The notes: a model not told the origin generated them from the letters alone. A stretch of 35,600 bases of DNA from DATAEU01 sp046735355 (GCA_046735355.1 JBKPTC010000108.1:1-35600), one strand, 5' to 3'. Shown: positions 1-6,387, numbered from the stretch's first letter. Program-made: numbers and translations.

Positions 1-43
1 AGCGTCGGCGCTGGTCCGATGAGCGACGAGGAGAGCCCACTGG

Positions 44-316
44 ATGCCGGGTAAGCCACGAGCCAAGACCAGGAAGAAGGAGAAGGACGACAAGGCCTGG
101 CAGAAGAAGCAGAAGCGTAAGGTCTGCGTTTTCTGCAAGGACCGGGTGACGTACGTCGACTACAAGGACGTGCCGACGCTCCGGAAGTTCGTCTCCGAGC
201 GGGGGAAGATCCGCGCGCGCCGCGTGACGGGCAACTGCGCCCAGCATCAGCGCGACGTCGCGTCCGCGGTCAAGAACGCGCGCGAGATGGCGCTGCTACC
301 GTTCTCGACCCGATGA
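44..316 (+). CDS. rpsR: 30S ribosomal protein S18
   Basis: This 90-residue protein is a component of the small ribosomal subunit, where S18 binds beside S6 on the platform. The N-terminal third is Lys/Arg-rich, followed by KVCVFCKDRV and later TGNCAQHQRDV. That gives a CxxC ... CxxH arrangement, the zinc-binding ('C+') form of S18 common in Actinobacteria. The core KIRARRVTGNCAQHQR is diagnostic for the family. A GAGGAG ribosome-binding site at 28-33 precedes the ATG by about 10 nt. The stop overlaps the rplI start as ATGA, so the two are translationally coupled. The usual upstream partners rpsF and ssb would lie left of the window. Identification is from sequence memory and is secure. Confidence 0.96.
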   Translation: MPGKPRAKTRKKEKDDKAWQKKQKRKVCVFCKDRVTYVDYKDVPTLRKFVSERGKIRARRVTGNCAQHQRDVASAVKNAREMALLPFSTR

Positions 317-762
317 AGATCATCCTGCAGAAGAGCGTCGACAAGCTCGGCGATCCGGGCGACCTCGTCGAGGTCGCCGACGGCTACGCGCGGAACTACC
401 TCGTTCCGCGCGGTCTGGCCGTCAAGGCGACGCGGGGCGGGATGCGGCACGTCGAGAGCCTCAAGCGGGCGCACTCGGTCCGCGTCTCGGCCGCCAAGGC
501 CGAGGCCGAAACGGTCGCGTCCAAACTCGCCGGAACGCCGATCACGGTTCGGGCGCGCGCGGGCGAGGAGGGCAAGCTCTTCGGAAGCGTGACGTCCGCC
601 GAGATCGTCGCCGAGATCGAACGTCAGACCGGCGTCGTCGTCGACCGGCACGACGTCCATCTCGACGAGCCGATCCGCTCGGTCGGGACGCACGAGGTCC
701 GCGTCCATCTCTTTTCGGACGTCGATCCGGTCGTCTCGGTCCGCGTCGAAGCGGGGGGATAG
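313..762 (+). CDS. rplI: 50S ribosomal protein L9
   Basis: L9 is a large-subunit protein that binds 23S rRNA near the L1 stalk and supports reading-frame maintenance. The 149-residue length is normal. The N-terminal rRNA-binding domain starts MKIILQKSVDKLGDPGDLVEVADGYARNYLVPRG, which contains the family signature. An Ala/Glu-rich connecting helix (about residues 45-75) leads to the C-terminal domain, which has the GKLFGSVTSAEI motif. The start ATG overlaps the rpsR stop as ATGA. In many actinobacteria dnaB follows directly; here an oppositely oriented gene (826-1554) and a regulatory gap intervene. A GC-rich hairpin 15 nt after the stop may end the transcript. Confidence 0.96.
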   Translation: MKIILQKSVDKLGDPGDLVEVADGYARNYLVPRGLAVKATRGGMRHVESLKRAHSVRVSAAKAEAETVASKLAGTPITVRARAGEEGKLFGSVTSAEIVAEIERQTGVVVDRHDVHLDEPIRSVGTHEVRVHLFSDVDPVVSVRVEAGG

Positions 763-776
763 CTCCAGGACGGCGT

Positions 777-803
777 GCGGCCGGCGGCGTACCGGCCGGC
801 CGC
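777..803. terminator. Possible terminator hairpin between convergent genes
   Basis: GCGGCCGG (777-784) pairs perfectly with CCGGCCGC (796-803) around an 11-nt loop that can pair further (CCGG/CCGG). It lies in the 63-bp gap between the 3' ends of rplI (+) and the GIN-domain gene (-), where a bidirectional terminator is expected. There is no T tract, so intrinsic termination is an inference from position and fold only. Confidence 0.4.
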
Positions 804-825
804 GCGCCGCGTCCGGCGGCCAACG

Positions 826-1554
826 TCAGATCACGTCGATCGAGCCCGTTCCCGTGATGATCCGCGACACGTGTGCCGGCGAACCCGCGCAGGTGATCGA
901 GCCCGATCCGCCGATCCGAGCGACCAACCTCTCGGTCGCGGTCACGTCGATCGAGCCCGACCCCGGGATGGTCGCGGTCACTCGGGTCGCGATGAGCGGC
1001 CGTGCGCGGATGGCGCCGGATCCCTCGATCGTGGCGTCGAGCCGACCGACGGCGCCGGCCAGGTCGATCGTGCCCGAACCCGGCAGGGCCACCGCGAACG
1101 CGTCGGACGAGATGCCGTCGACCTCGACCGTTCCCGATCCCGACACCGCGACCGAGGTCAATCGCGGGACCGCCACGTCGACGTACATCGGCGTGTGCGC
1201 GTCGACCGAGCCGCGCGTCCCGATAACCAGCTGTTCGGCCTCGACGTTCGTCGTCACCCGTCGAACCAGGTTCCGGTCGGCGTGGACGACCACGGACCGC
1301 TCCGTGCCGACGTGGATGCGGACGATGTTCGAGCCCGCGAGCCGGACGGACGTGAACGGCGGCACCGTTCGGGGTTGAGCGATCGCGACGCCGGATCCGC
1401 CGATCGTCCCGGCCGTCTCGCCGCGGTGCAGCGCGACCACGAGGAGCGCGGCGACCGCGACGACCGCGATGACCGCGATGACCGCTCCGGCCACGACACC
1501 GACGACCGCCGAGTCGCGCGGGCGAGGGTCGATGTCAGGGGATGTGGCGCTCAT
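826..1554 (-). CDS. Membrane-anchored GIN-domain (DUF2807-like) protein
   Basis: This 242-residue protein has an N-terminal cytoplasmic segment, one strongly hydrophobic helix (about residues 17-41, rich in Val/Ala/Ile), and an extracytoplasmic domain that reads as a right-handed beta-helix. The domain carries a regularly spaced series of turns: SGSGTVEV, GSGTIDLAG, GSGAIRA, GSGSIDVT, GSGSITC and TGTGSIDV. This recurring GSG/GTG turn is typical of the 'putative auto-transporter adhesin head GIN' family (DUF2807). The molecular function of that family is poorly known; cell-surface roles are usually assumed. Start choice: GTC-ATG at 1554 is preceded by AAGGAGG six nt upstream, and the open frame further upstream (to 1755) is rejected for lack of a ribosome-binding site. 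The gene is divergent from dnaB and convergent with rplI, so it breaks the usual rplI-dnaB adjacency. Confidence 0.8.
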   Translation of the reverse strand: MSATSPDIDPRPRDSAVVGVVAGAVIAVIAVVAVAALLVVALHRGETAGTIGGSGVAIAQPRTVPPFTSVRLAGSNIVRIHVGTERSVVVHADRNLVRRVTTNVEAEQLVIGTRGSVDAHTPMYVDVAVPRLTSVAVSGSGTVEVDGISSDAFAVALPGSGTIDLAGAVGRLDATIEGSGAIRARPLIATRVTATIPGSGSIDVTATERLVARIGGSGSITCAGSPAHVSRIITGTGSIDVI

Positions 1555-1749
1555 GACGGCCTCCTTGCGTCGATCCCATGGAACCCGATGCACGGGCCGT
1601 ATGACCGGGACCATCGGCGGCCGACCGGGCGGCCGGACGGGTCGGTGCGGCAGGGGGCCCGGCGCGTCAGGCCATCGGGCCGGCGGACGGCGGCCCGGAT
1701 CGGGACCGGTCGACGTCCGGGCGACTGCGTGGCCGGTACGTGATTGAAA

Positions 1750-1822
1750 TGTCACACCTGTAATTCACACTTACCCCCAGCGTTGTCCACACGGGACGGC
1801 GCTGGTCGGAGGCGGTGTGACA
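1750..1822. promoter_or_regulatory. Inverted repeat in the divergent GIN/dnaB gap
   Basis: TGTCACACC (1750-1758) recurs exactly in inverted orientation as GGTGTGACA (1814-1822), and a further half-copy TTCACAC lies at 1765-1770... within the 377-bp gap 1555-1931. The arms are 55 nt apart, which suits two operator half-sites or a looped operator better than a local hairpin. The regulator is unknown. The rest of the gap towards the GIN gene (about 1555-1740) is GC-rich with no feature I can support. Confidence 0.35.
1783..1791 (+). promoter_or_regulatory. DnaA-box-like 9-mer
   Basis: TTGTCCACA matches the preferred DnaA box of high-GC actinobacteria such as Streptomyces (TTGTCCACA) exactly. 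Two weaker relatives follow: GTTTCCACA at 1853-1861 and TTATCCCAA at 1866-1874, each two mismatches from TTATCCACA. They lie 60-150 bp before dnaB, so DnaA could regulate dnaB or the divergent GIN gene. Too few boxes and no AT-rich unwinding element are present to call this an origin. Confidence 0.45.
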
Positions 1823-1873
1823 AGGAATCTTCGCGCGCGAGCAGGCGCGCCGGTTTCCACAGCGGTTATCCCA

Positions 1874-1902
1874 ATGACGTCGCGATCCGGCGCACCTAGC
1901 CT
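1874..1902 (+). promoter_or_regulatory. Candidate dnaB promoter
   Basis: The -10-like TAGCCT (1897-1902) fits TANNNT and is preceded 17 nt upstream by ATGACG (1874-1879), four of six matches to TTGACA. Transcription would begin near 1909, giving a roughly 22-nt leader with a G-rich Shine-Dalgarno region before GTG 1932. Confidence 0.4.
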
Positions 1903-1931
1903 TCGCATGCCGGACGCACGAGGGGGGATCC

Positions 1932-3281
1932 GTGGCGCGCACCGCTGACGACGTTCGTCGTCTTCGACCCGAACGAGTGCCGCCGCAGAACCTCGAGGCG
2001 GAGGAATCCGTGCTCGGCGCCATGATGCTGTCCGGCGAGGCGATCGCCGACGTCGTCGAGGTCGTGAGGCCCGACGACTTCTACAAGTCGGCCAATGCCA
2101 AGATCTTCGACACGCTGCGATCGCTGTACGCGCGCGGCGATCCGGTCGATGCGATCACCGCGGTCGAAGAGCTCCGCAGGCGCGGGATGCTCGAGGAGGT
2201 CGGCGGGCACCTCTACATCCACGAGCTCGTCGAGCAGGTCCCCACGCCGGGGGCCGCCGCCAACTACGCAAAGATCGTCGCTCAGCACGCCTTGCTGCGC
2301 CGGCTGATCTCGGCGGCGGCCGACATCATCGACCTCGCCTACTCCTCGCCCGAGGATCCCGAACAGGTCGCCGACGAGGCCGAGCAGCGCATCTACGACG
2401 TCGCACGTCAGGACGAGAAGGAACAGGTCGCTCACCTGCGCGAGCTCGTCGACCAGGCGATGACCGACCTGGAGAAGATCCAGAACCGCGAGTCGGCGTT
2501 CGCGGGATGTCCGACCGGGTTCCGCGACGTCGACACGCTGATGTCCGGCATGCAGCCCGGAAACCTGATCGTGGTCGCCGCACGACCCGGCGTCGGAAAG
2601 TCGTCGTTCGTCACCAACCTCGCGCGCAACGTGGCGGTCGAGGCTCGCCAGCCCGTCGCGATGTTCTCGCTCGAGATGTCGCGGTGGGAGATCGGCATGC
2701 GTCTGCTGTGCGCCGAGGCGCGCGTGCCGTGGGACAGCATCCGCAACAAGCGCGTCGGCGCCGACGACTGGGGCCGGATCGTCCAGGCGGCCGAGATGCT
2801 GCACGACGCGCCGCTGTCGATCGTGGACTCGGGGAACGTCACGATCGTCGACATCCGCGCGAAGGCCCGGCGACTGTCGGCCAGCCGTCAGGGGCTCGGT
2901 CTGATCATCGTCGACTATCTCCAGCTCATGTCGCACCACCGGCGCGTCGACAACCGTCAGCAGGAGATCGCCGAGATCAGCCGGAGCCTCAAGCTGCTCG
3001 CCAAGGAGCTGGAGATCCCGGTGATCGCGGTCTCGCAGCTCAACCGCGATCCCGAGCGACGCCAGGACAAGCGGCCGCAGCTGTCGGACCTGCGCGAGTC
3101 GGGCGCCATCGAACAGGACGCGGACGTCGTCATGTTCATCCACCGCGACGACTCCGACCCCGCCAAGAAGGGGCTCGCGGACCTCATCGTCGCCAAGCAC
3201 CGCAACGGCCCGACGGACAGCATCCCGCTGACGTTCCTGCCGCACCTGACGCAGTTCAAGGACTACCACCCGGGGTCGTGA
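1932..3281 (+). CDS. dnaB: Replicative DNA helicase DnaB
   Basis: DnaB is the hexameric 5'-3' helicase that unwinds DNA at the replication fork and interacts with primase. At 449 residues it is a normal bacterial length without an intein. The N-terminal DnaB domain begins near RVPPQNLEAEESVLGAMM (about residues 15-115). The RecA-like helicase domain has Walker A AARPGVGKSS (about residues 215-224), Walker B LIIVDYLQLM, and the QLSDLRESGAIEQDADVV segment with SQLNRDPE upstream. The GTG start follows a G-rich stretch (GAGGGGGGATCC). The placement downstream of rpsR-rplI is typical, but the GIN gene intervenes. Identification is secure. Confidence 0.97.
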   Translation: MARTADDVRRLRPERVPPQNLEAEESVLGAMMLSGEAIADVVEVVRPDDFYKSANAKIFDTLRSLYARGDPVDAITAVEELRRRGMLEEVGGHLYIHELVEQVPTPGAAANYAKIVAQHALLRRLISAAADIIDLAYSSPEDPEQVADEAEQRIYDVARQDEKEQVAHLRELVDQAMTDLEKIQNRESAFAGCPTGFRDVDTLMSGMQPGNLIVVAARPGVGKSSFVTNLARNVAVEARQPVAMFSLEMSRWEIGMRLLCAEARVPWDSIRNKRVGADDWGRIVQAAEMLHDAPLSIVDSGNVTIVDIRAKARRLSASRQGLGLIIVDYLQLMSHHRRVDNRQQEIAEISRSLKLLAKELEIPVIAVSQLNRDPERRQDKRPQLSDLRESGAIEQDADVVMFIHRDDSDPAKKGLADLIVAKHRNGPTDSIPLTFLPHLTQFKDYHPGS

Positions 3282-3292
3282 CGACCGTCGGA

Positions 3293-3298
3293 TAGGCT
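3293..3298 (+). promoter_or_regulatory. -10 box of a probable leaderless nth transcript
   Basis: TAGGCT fits TANNNT and ends 9 nt before the GTG start of the endonuclease III gene. There is no Shine-Dalgarno sequence in the 26-nt dnaB-nth gap, so a leaderless or nearly leaderless mRNA is likely. Confidence 0.5.
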
Positions 3299-3307
3299 GC
3301 GCCCGCC

Positions 3308-4006
3308 GTGGCCGACCGACGCACCGTCCGCGCGGCGTACCGGCGCCTCGAGAAGCGGTTCGGTCCGCTCTCCCCGCCGCGCCGCAGCGATCCGCTCGAG
3401 GAGCTCATACTGACGGTGCTGTCCCAGCACACGAGCGACCTCAACGCCGCGCGCGCGTTCGCGTCGCTCCGCGAGGCGTTTCCGACATGGGCCGACGTCG
3501 TCCTGGCGCGCCCGGGCGCCGTCGCGGACGCGATCCGGTCGGGGGGTCTCGCCAACGTCAAGGCACCGCGGATCCAGGGGATCCTGCGGGAGATCCGCGA
3601 CCGCGAGGGTCGGTTCGAGCTGTCGTTCCTGCTCGGCATGTCCGACGACGACGCGAGGGCGTACCTCGCGTCGCTGCACGGCGTCGGGCCGAAGACCGCC
3701 GCGATCGTGCTCGCCTTCTCGCTCCGACGGAACGCCCTGGCGGTCGACACGCACGTGCATCGGGTCACGCGCCGCCTGGGCTGGATCGCGCCCACGGCGT
3801 CCGCCGAGCGGGCCCACGTCCTGCTGGAGGCGCTCGTTCCGCCCGAGCTCCGCGTCCCGATGCACGTCGGGCTGATCCGGCTCGGGCGAGAGGTGTGCAA
3901 GGCGCCGCGTCCGCTCTGCGCGGAGTGTCCGCTCCTCGAGCTGTGTCCGACCGGTCGAGCGAACCTCGGCATCCGCCCGAGGCGCGCGTCGCGGATGTCC
4001 GGGTGA
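3308..4006 (+). CDS. nth: Endonuclease III-type DNA glycosylase/AP lyase
   Basis: This 232-residue HhH-GPD enzyme acts in base excision repair, removing oxidised pyrimidines and cleaving the abasic site. The helix-hairpin-helix LHGVGPKTA carries the lyase lysine (K129), and VDTHVHRV carries the catalytic aspartate (D147), so bifunctional glycosylase/lyase chemistry is expected. A C-terminal 4Fe-4S loop is intact: Cys197, 204, 207 and 213 in the pattern C-x6-C-x2-C-x5-C. The early motif LSQHTSDLNAARA differs from the E. coli LSAQATD form and resembles the 'LSQNTSD' subgroup of endonuclease III-like proteins, so substrate preference could differ. The GTG start lies 9 nt after a -10 box. Confidence 0.9.
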   Translation: MADRRTVRAAYRRLEKRFGPLSPPRRSDPLEELILTVLSQHTSDLNAARAFASLREAFPTWADVVLARPGAVADAIRSGGLANVKAPRIQGILREIRDREGRFELSFLLGMSDDDARAYLASLHGVGPKTAAIVLAFSLRRNALAVDTHVHRVTRRLGWIAPTASAERAHVLLEALVPPELRVPMHVGLIRLGREVCKAPRPLCAECPLLELCPTGRANLGIRPRRASRMSG

Positions 4007-4017
4007 TTGTCGTCCGG

Positions 4018-4023
4018 TATCCT
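4018..4023 (+). promoter_or_regulatory. -10 box upstream of the leader ORF
   Basis: TATCCT fits TANNNT and ends 6 nt before GTG 4030, the spacing expected if transcription starts on or next to that codon. It would drive the leader, the short ORF and the DRG-like GTPase gene. Confidence 0.5.
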
Positions 4024-4208
4024 CGCGCCGTGGCTCTTCGAGACGAAGCGCGCTGGCGGCTGGAGCGACTCCGGCAAACCGGCTAACCCGCTGCTTCCCG
4101 AACCGGCGTCAGGGGAAGCAGCGGGAACGACCGACGCGCGCACGCCCGGCTCCGTGCCGGGCAACCGCCGCTCGGCTCCCCGCTCGATCGTTCGAGGAGG
4201 TTCGAGCC
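4024..4208 (+). promoter_or_regulatory. Structured 5' leader of the DRG-like GTPase gene
   Basis: The roughly 180 nt between the -10 box and the GTPase start contain ordered elements. First is an 18-codon ORF (4030-4086). Next, starting at the first base after its stop codon, is a perfect 13-bp stem CCCGCTGCTTCCC (4087-4099) / GGGAAGCAGCGGG (4113-4125) with a 13-nt loop. A second perfect stem GCCCGGC (4144-4150) / GCCGGGC (4156-4162) has a 5-nt loop. Last is the GAGGAGG ribosome-binding site (4194-4200). Neither stem has a T tract. The layout suggests a translation-responsive attenuator or other cis-acting RNA. I do not recognise a known riboswitch class. Confidence 0.5.
4030..4086 (+). CDS. 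Possible 18-residue Arg-rich leader peptide
   Basis: GTG 4030 opens an 18-codon frame, VALRDEARWRLERLRQTG, that ends TAA at 4084-4086. Five of 18 residues are Arg. The start sits 6 nt after a TATCCT -10 box, as in the other leaderless starts of this window, and the 13-bp leader stem begins at the next base after the stop. A ribosome stalled on the Arg codons or at the stop would cover the left arm of the stem. It could equally be a chance ORF in GC-rich sequence; no codon-bias test is possible over 18 codons. Confidence 0.35.
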   Translation: MALRDEARWRLERLRQTG

Positions 4209-5138
4209 GTGCCGATGCCACATCAGGTCCAGATGCGTCTCATCAAGCGTCGTCTCGTCGGCAAGGACGGCAGCGCGCGCATCAAGGAGCTACGCCAGGT
4301 CCTCACGGAGCTGCCGGACTACAAGAACGGCCCGTACGCAGACATCCGCAAGTGGGTGCTGGCCGAGATCGACCAGACGAGAGGCCGGTCGCGGGTCGTG
4401 CACCGCGACTCGATCGCGATCCGGCGCGAGGGCGTCGCGCAGATCGCGCTGGTCGGGCCGCCGAACGTCGGGAAGTCGTCGCTGCTCCAGGCGCTGTCGC
4501 GCATCCAGATCAAGACGGGCGACTACGCGTTCACGACCGTTCGGCCGGTTCCGGCACTCACGCTCGTCAAGGGCGTGCCGGTGCAGCTCGTCGAGATCCC
4601 GGGGCTGATCGGCGGCGCGAACGAGGACCGCGGCGGCGGCCGCGCGCTGCTCGGCGTGCTTCGAGGAGCCGACGGCATCGTGTTCTGCCACGACGCGGGC
4701 GCCCCGGTCGAGCCGCTCCTCGAAGTCCGGACGGAGGTCTCGTCGGCGGGGATCGAGCTGCCCTGGATCGTCGCCGCCACGAAGGCCGACGAGGCCGGTC
4801 CGGATGCCGTCGAGCAACTCCGTGCGGCGATGCCGGGCGCCGCCGTCCTCGCGGTCTCAGTGCTGGACGACGACAGCCTGGACGCCTTCCGCGACGCGGT
4901 CTGGCGCCTGACCGGATCGATCCGCGTCTTCACCCGCAAGCCCGGCAGCCCCGAGGCGGACCCGCTGGCGCTCGAACCGGGTGCCACCGTCGCCGACGTG
5001 GCCGCCGCGCTGCACAACGATCTGCGTGCCGAGTGCCGCGGCGCCAGGATCTGGGGACCGTCAGCGAAGTTCGACGGTCAGCTGGTGGGTCGGGACCACG
5101 TCGTGGAGGAGGACGACGTGGTCGAGGTGCTCGTGTAG
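4209..5138 (+). CDS. DRG-like GTPase with C-terminal TGS domain
   Basis: This 309-residue protein belongs to the Obg/DRG GTPase lineage. A basic N-terminal segment precedes G1 GPPNVGKSS (about residues 84-92). Switch I is AFTTVRPVPA. G3 reads VEIPGLIGG, so the usual DxxG aspartate (DLPG in DRG proteins) is Glu. G4 is TKAD. The C-terminal TGS domain starts IRVFTRKPG and ends VGRDHVVEEDDVVEVLV, very close to the archaeal/eukaryotic DRG pattern (VY-TKP-G ... VGLDHVLEDEDVV). Eukaryotic DRG proteins bind ribosomes; a role in translation is inferred here. The start is GTG with GAGGAGG 8 nt upstream; ATG 4215 is an alternative. The gene is preceded by a structured leader. Confidence 0.82.
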   Translation: MPMPHQVQMRLIKRRLVGKDGSARIKELRQVLTELPDYKNGPYADIRKWVLAEIDQTRGRSRVVHRDSIAIRREGVAQIALVGPPNVGKSSLLQALSRIQIKTGDYAFTTVRPVPALTLVKGVPVQLVEIPGLIGGANEDRGGGRALLGVLRGADGIVFCHDAGAPVEPLLEVRTEVSSAGIELPWIVAATKADEAGPDAVEQLRAAMPGAAVLAVSVLDDDSLDAFRDAVWRLTGSIRVFTRKPGSPEADPLALEPGATVADVAAALHNDLRAECRGARIWGPSAKFDGQLVGRDHVVEEDDVVEVLV

Positions 5139-5193
5139 GGACGGCCGCGCCGCTGACGCCGTTCGCGCCGAGCGGTCACCGGCGCGCGATCGG

Positions 5194-5264
5194 AGCGGGC
5201 GAGGGGAATCGAACCCCCGTTTCAAGCTTGGGAAGCTTGCGTTCTACCATTGAACCACGCCCGC
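5194..5264 (-). tRNA. tRNA-Gly (anticodon CCC)
   Basis: On the minus strand the 71-nt sequence folds as a standard cloverleaf. Acceptor GCGGGCG pairs with CGCCCGC, the D arm is GTTC...GAAC, and anticodon stem CAAGC/GCTTG encloses loop TTCCCAA (anticodon CCC, plus-strand GGG at 5230-5232). The T arm has loop TTCGATT. The discriminator is T/U and CCA is not encoded. It reads GGG codons. It is convergent with the DRG-like gene and lies just after it. Confidence 0.95.
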
Positions 5265-5266
5265 AT

Positions 5267-5292
5267 CGCTCGACCGCCGCAGCGGTCGAGCG
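5267..5292. terminator. Perfect 11-bp hairpin upstream of tRNA-Gly
   Basis: CGCTCGACCGC (5267-5277) and GCGGTCGAGCG (5282-5292) form a perfect 11-bp stem with a CGCA loop. It lies 2 nt before the 5' end of the tRNA gene (minus strand) and 54 nt before trpD (plus strand). It could stop plus-strand transcription before trpD or sit in the tRNA precursor 5' leader. No T tract follows on either strand. Confidence 0.4.
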
Positions 5293-5327
5293 CACAGTCT
5301 AGCGAGGGCCGCGGCCCGGGCGCGACC

Positions 5328-5336
5328 TGCTAGCGT
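5328..5336 (+). promoter_or_regulatory. Extended -10 box of trpD
   Basis: TGCTAGCGT is an extended -10 (TGnTANNNT) ending 10 nt before ATG 5347, with no Shine-Dalgarno between. No -35 is visible. A leaderless or near-leaderless transcript is likely. Confidence 0.5.
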
Positions 5337-5346
5337 TCCTCGCCCA

Positions 5347-6375
5347 ATGGCCGATCCGGATCTGTGGCCGTCGCTGCTGATGCGCGTCGCCGGCGGCGGG
5401 TCGCTGTCCGTCGAAGAGGCTCGAGAGGCGGTTCTCGCGATGATGCGCGAGGAGGCCACGCCCGCTCAGGTCGCCGGTTTCCTGATGGCACTTCGGACCA
5501 AGGGCGAGACCGTCGACGAGCTGGAGGGATCGGCGAGCGCGATGCTCGAGATGGCTCGCGCCGTCGAGAGCGACGGACCGGTCGTGGACACGTGCGGGAC
5601 CGGCGGCGACCGGTCGGGCACGTTCAACATCTCGACGATCGCCGCGATCGTCACGGCCGCGTGCGGTGTCCGCGTCGCCAAGCACGGCAATCGCGCGGCG
5701 TCGTCTCGATGCGGCTCGGCGGACCTGCTCGAGGCGCTCGGCGTGCGCATCGACCTCGATGCCAGGGGCGTCGAGCGGTGCCTGTCGGCCGTCGGTATCG
5801 CGTTCATGTTCGCGCCGATGTTCCACCCGGCGACGGCGTACGTCGTCGGGATCCGCCGAGAGCTGCGCGTGCCGACGTTGTTCAACTTCCTCGGCCCGCT
5901 CACCAACCCCGCGCGCCCGTCGGCCCAGGTCGTCGGCGTCTCGGATCCGCGGATGCTGCCGCTCGTCGCGCAGGTGCTCGCCCGGCGCGGCGCCCGCGCG
6001 ATGGTCTTTCGCGGCGAGGACGGCCTCGACGAGCTCAGCACGGCCGCGATCTCGGTCGTGTACGAGACGCGCGACGGTGACGTCCGCGGGCGCACGCTCG
6101 ATCCATCGGAGCTCGGGTTGGCGAAGGCGACGGACGACGACTTGCGCGGCGGCGACGTCGACACCAACGCGAGGATCGCGCGCGCGGTGCTCGCCGGTGA
6201 GCGCGGTTCGCATCGCGACGTCGTCGTGCTCAACGCCGGCGCGGCGCTCGAGGTCGCCGGCGCCGCCGGATCGCTCGAAGAGGCGATCGTTCTCGCCGGC
6301 GCGGCGATCGACGACGGGCGCGCGGCGGAGACCCTCGAACGATGGGTCGAGGCGTCGCAGGCCGTCGACGGGTAG
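5347..6375 (+). CDS. trpD: Anthranilate phosphoribosyltransferase
   Basis: TrpD transfers the phosphoribosyl group of PRPP to anthranilate in the second committed step of tryptophan synthesis. The 342-residue length is typical. The glycine-rich PRPP site is DTCGTGGDRSGTFNIST, followed by the KHGNRAASSRCGSADLLEALG segment and NFLGPLTNPARP. The N-terminal helical domain (about residues 1-65) precedes the alpha/beta domain. The related thymidine/pyrimidine phosphorylases lack this DTCGTGGD pattern, which makes TrpD the better call. No other trp gene is in the window, so the pathway genes are dispersed. The start ATG is 10 nt downstream of an extended -10 box. Confidence 0.94.
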   Translation: MADPDLWPSLLMRVAGGGSLSVEEAREAVLAMMREEATPAQVAGFLMALRTKGETVDELEGSASAMLEMARAVESDGPVVDTCGTGGDRSGTFNISTIAAIVTAACGVRVAKHGNRAASSRCGSADLLEALGVRIDLDARGVERCLSAVGIAFMFAPMFHPATAYVVGIRRELRVPTLFNFLGPLTNPARPSAQVVGVSDPRMLPLVAQVLARRGARAMVFRGEDGLDELSTAAISVVYETRDGDVRGRTLDPSELGLAKATDDDLRGGDVDTNARIARAVLAGERGSHRDVVVLNAGAALEVAGAAGSLEEAIVLAGAAIDDGRAAETLERWVEASQAVDG

Positions 6376-6378
6376 CAT
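6373..6378 (+). promoter_or_regulatory. -10 box of dcd overlapping the trpD stop
   Basis: TAGCAT begins with the TAG stop codon of trpD and ends 9 nt before ATG 6388. The gap has no Shine-Dalgarno. The stop codon and the promoter element share bases. Confidence 0.45.
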
Positions 6379-6387
6379 CCGGCGCCG

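Noticed and set aside
1..54. Possible 3' end of an upstream gene (ssb expected), frame 1 ending TAA 52-54 or frame 2 ending TGA 20-22
   Set aside because: Only 7-18 codons are visible and neither frame ends in the acidic D-x-(I/P)PF tail of SSB, so the correct frame cannot be decided.
1783..1874. Chromosomal origin of replication
   Set aside because: Only one good DnaA box and two weak ones, no AT-rich unwinding region, and no dnaA/dnaN genes in the window.
1932..3281. Intein in DnaB, a common insertion site in actinobacteria
   Set aside because: The Walker A region and the rest of the RecA domain read straight through, and the total length of 449 residues is normal.
4107..4125. GTCAGG followed by GGAAGCAGCGG resembles the SRP RNA apical motif
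   Set aside because: The 8-nt tetraloop segment between the two halves is missing, and these bases are used by a perfect 13-bp stem instead.
4144..4166. GCCGGGCAACC in the GTPase leader resembles the core of SAM-I/SAM-IV riboswitches
   Set aside because: The other conserved parts (GAG after P1, the kink-turn, GGTGC...TTCC, and a pseudoknot) are absent, and the downstream gene is not a methionine or SAM gene.
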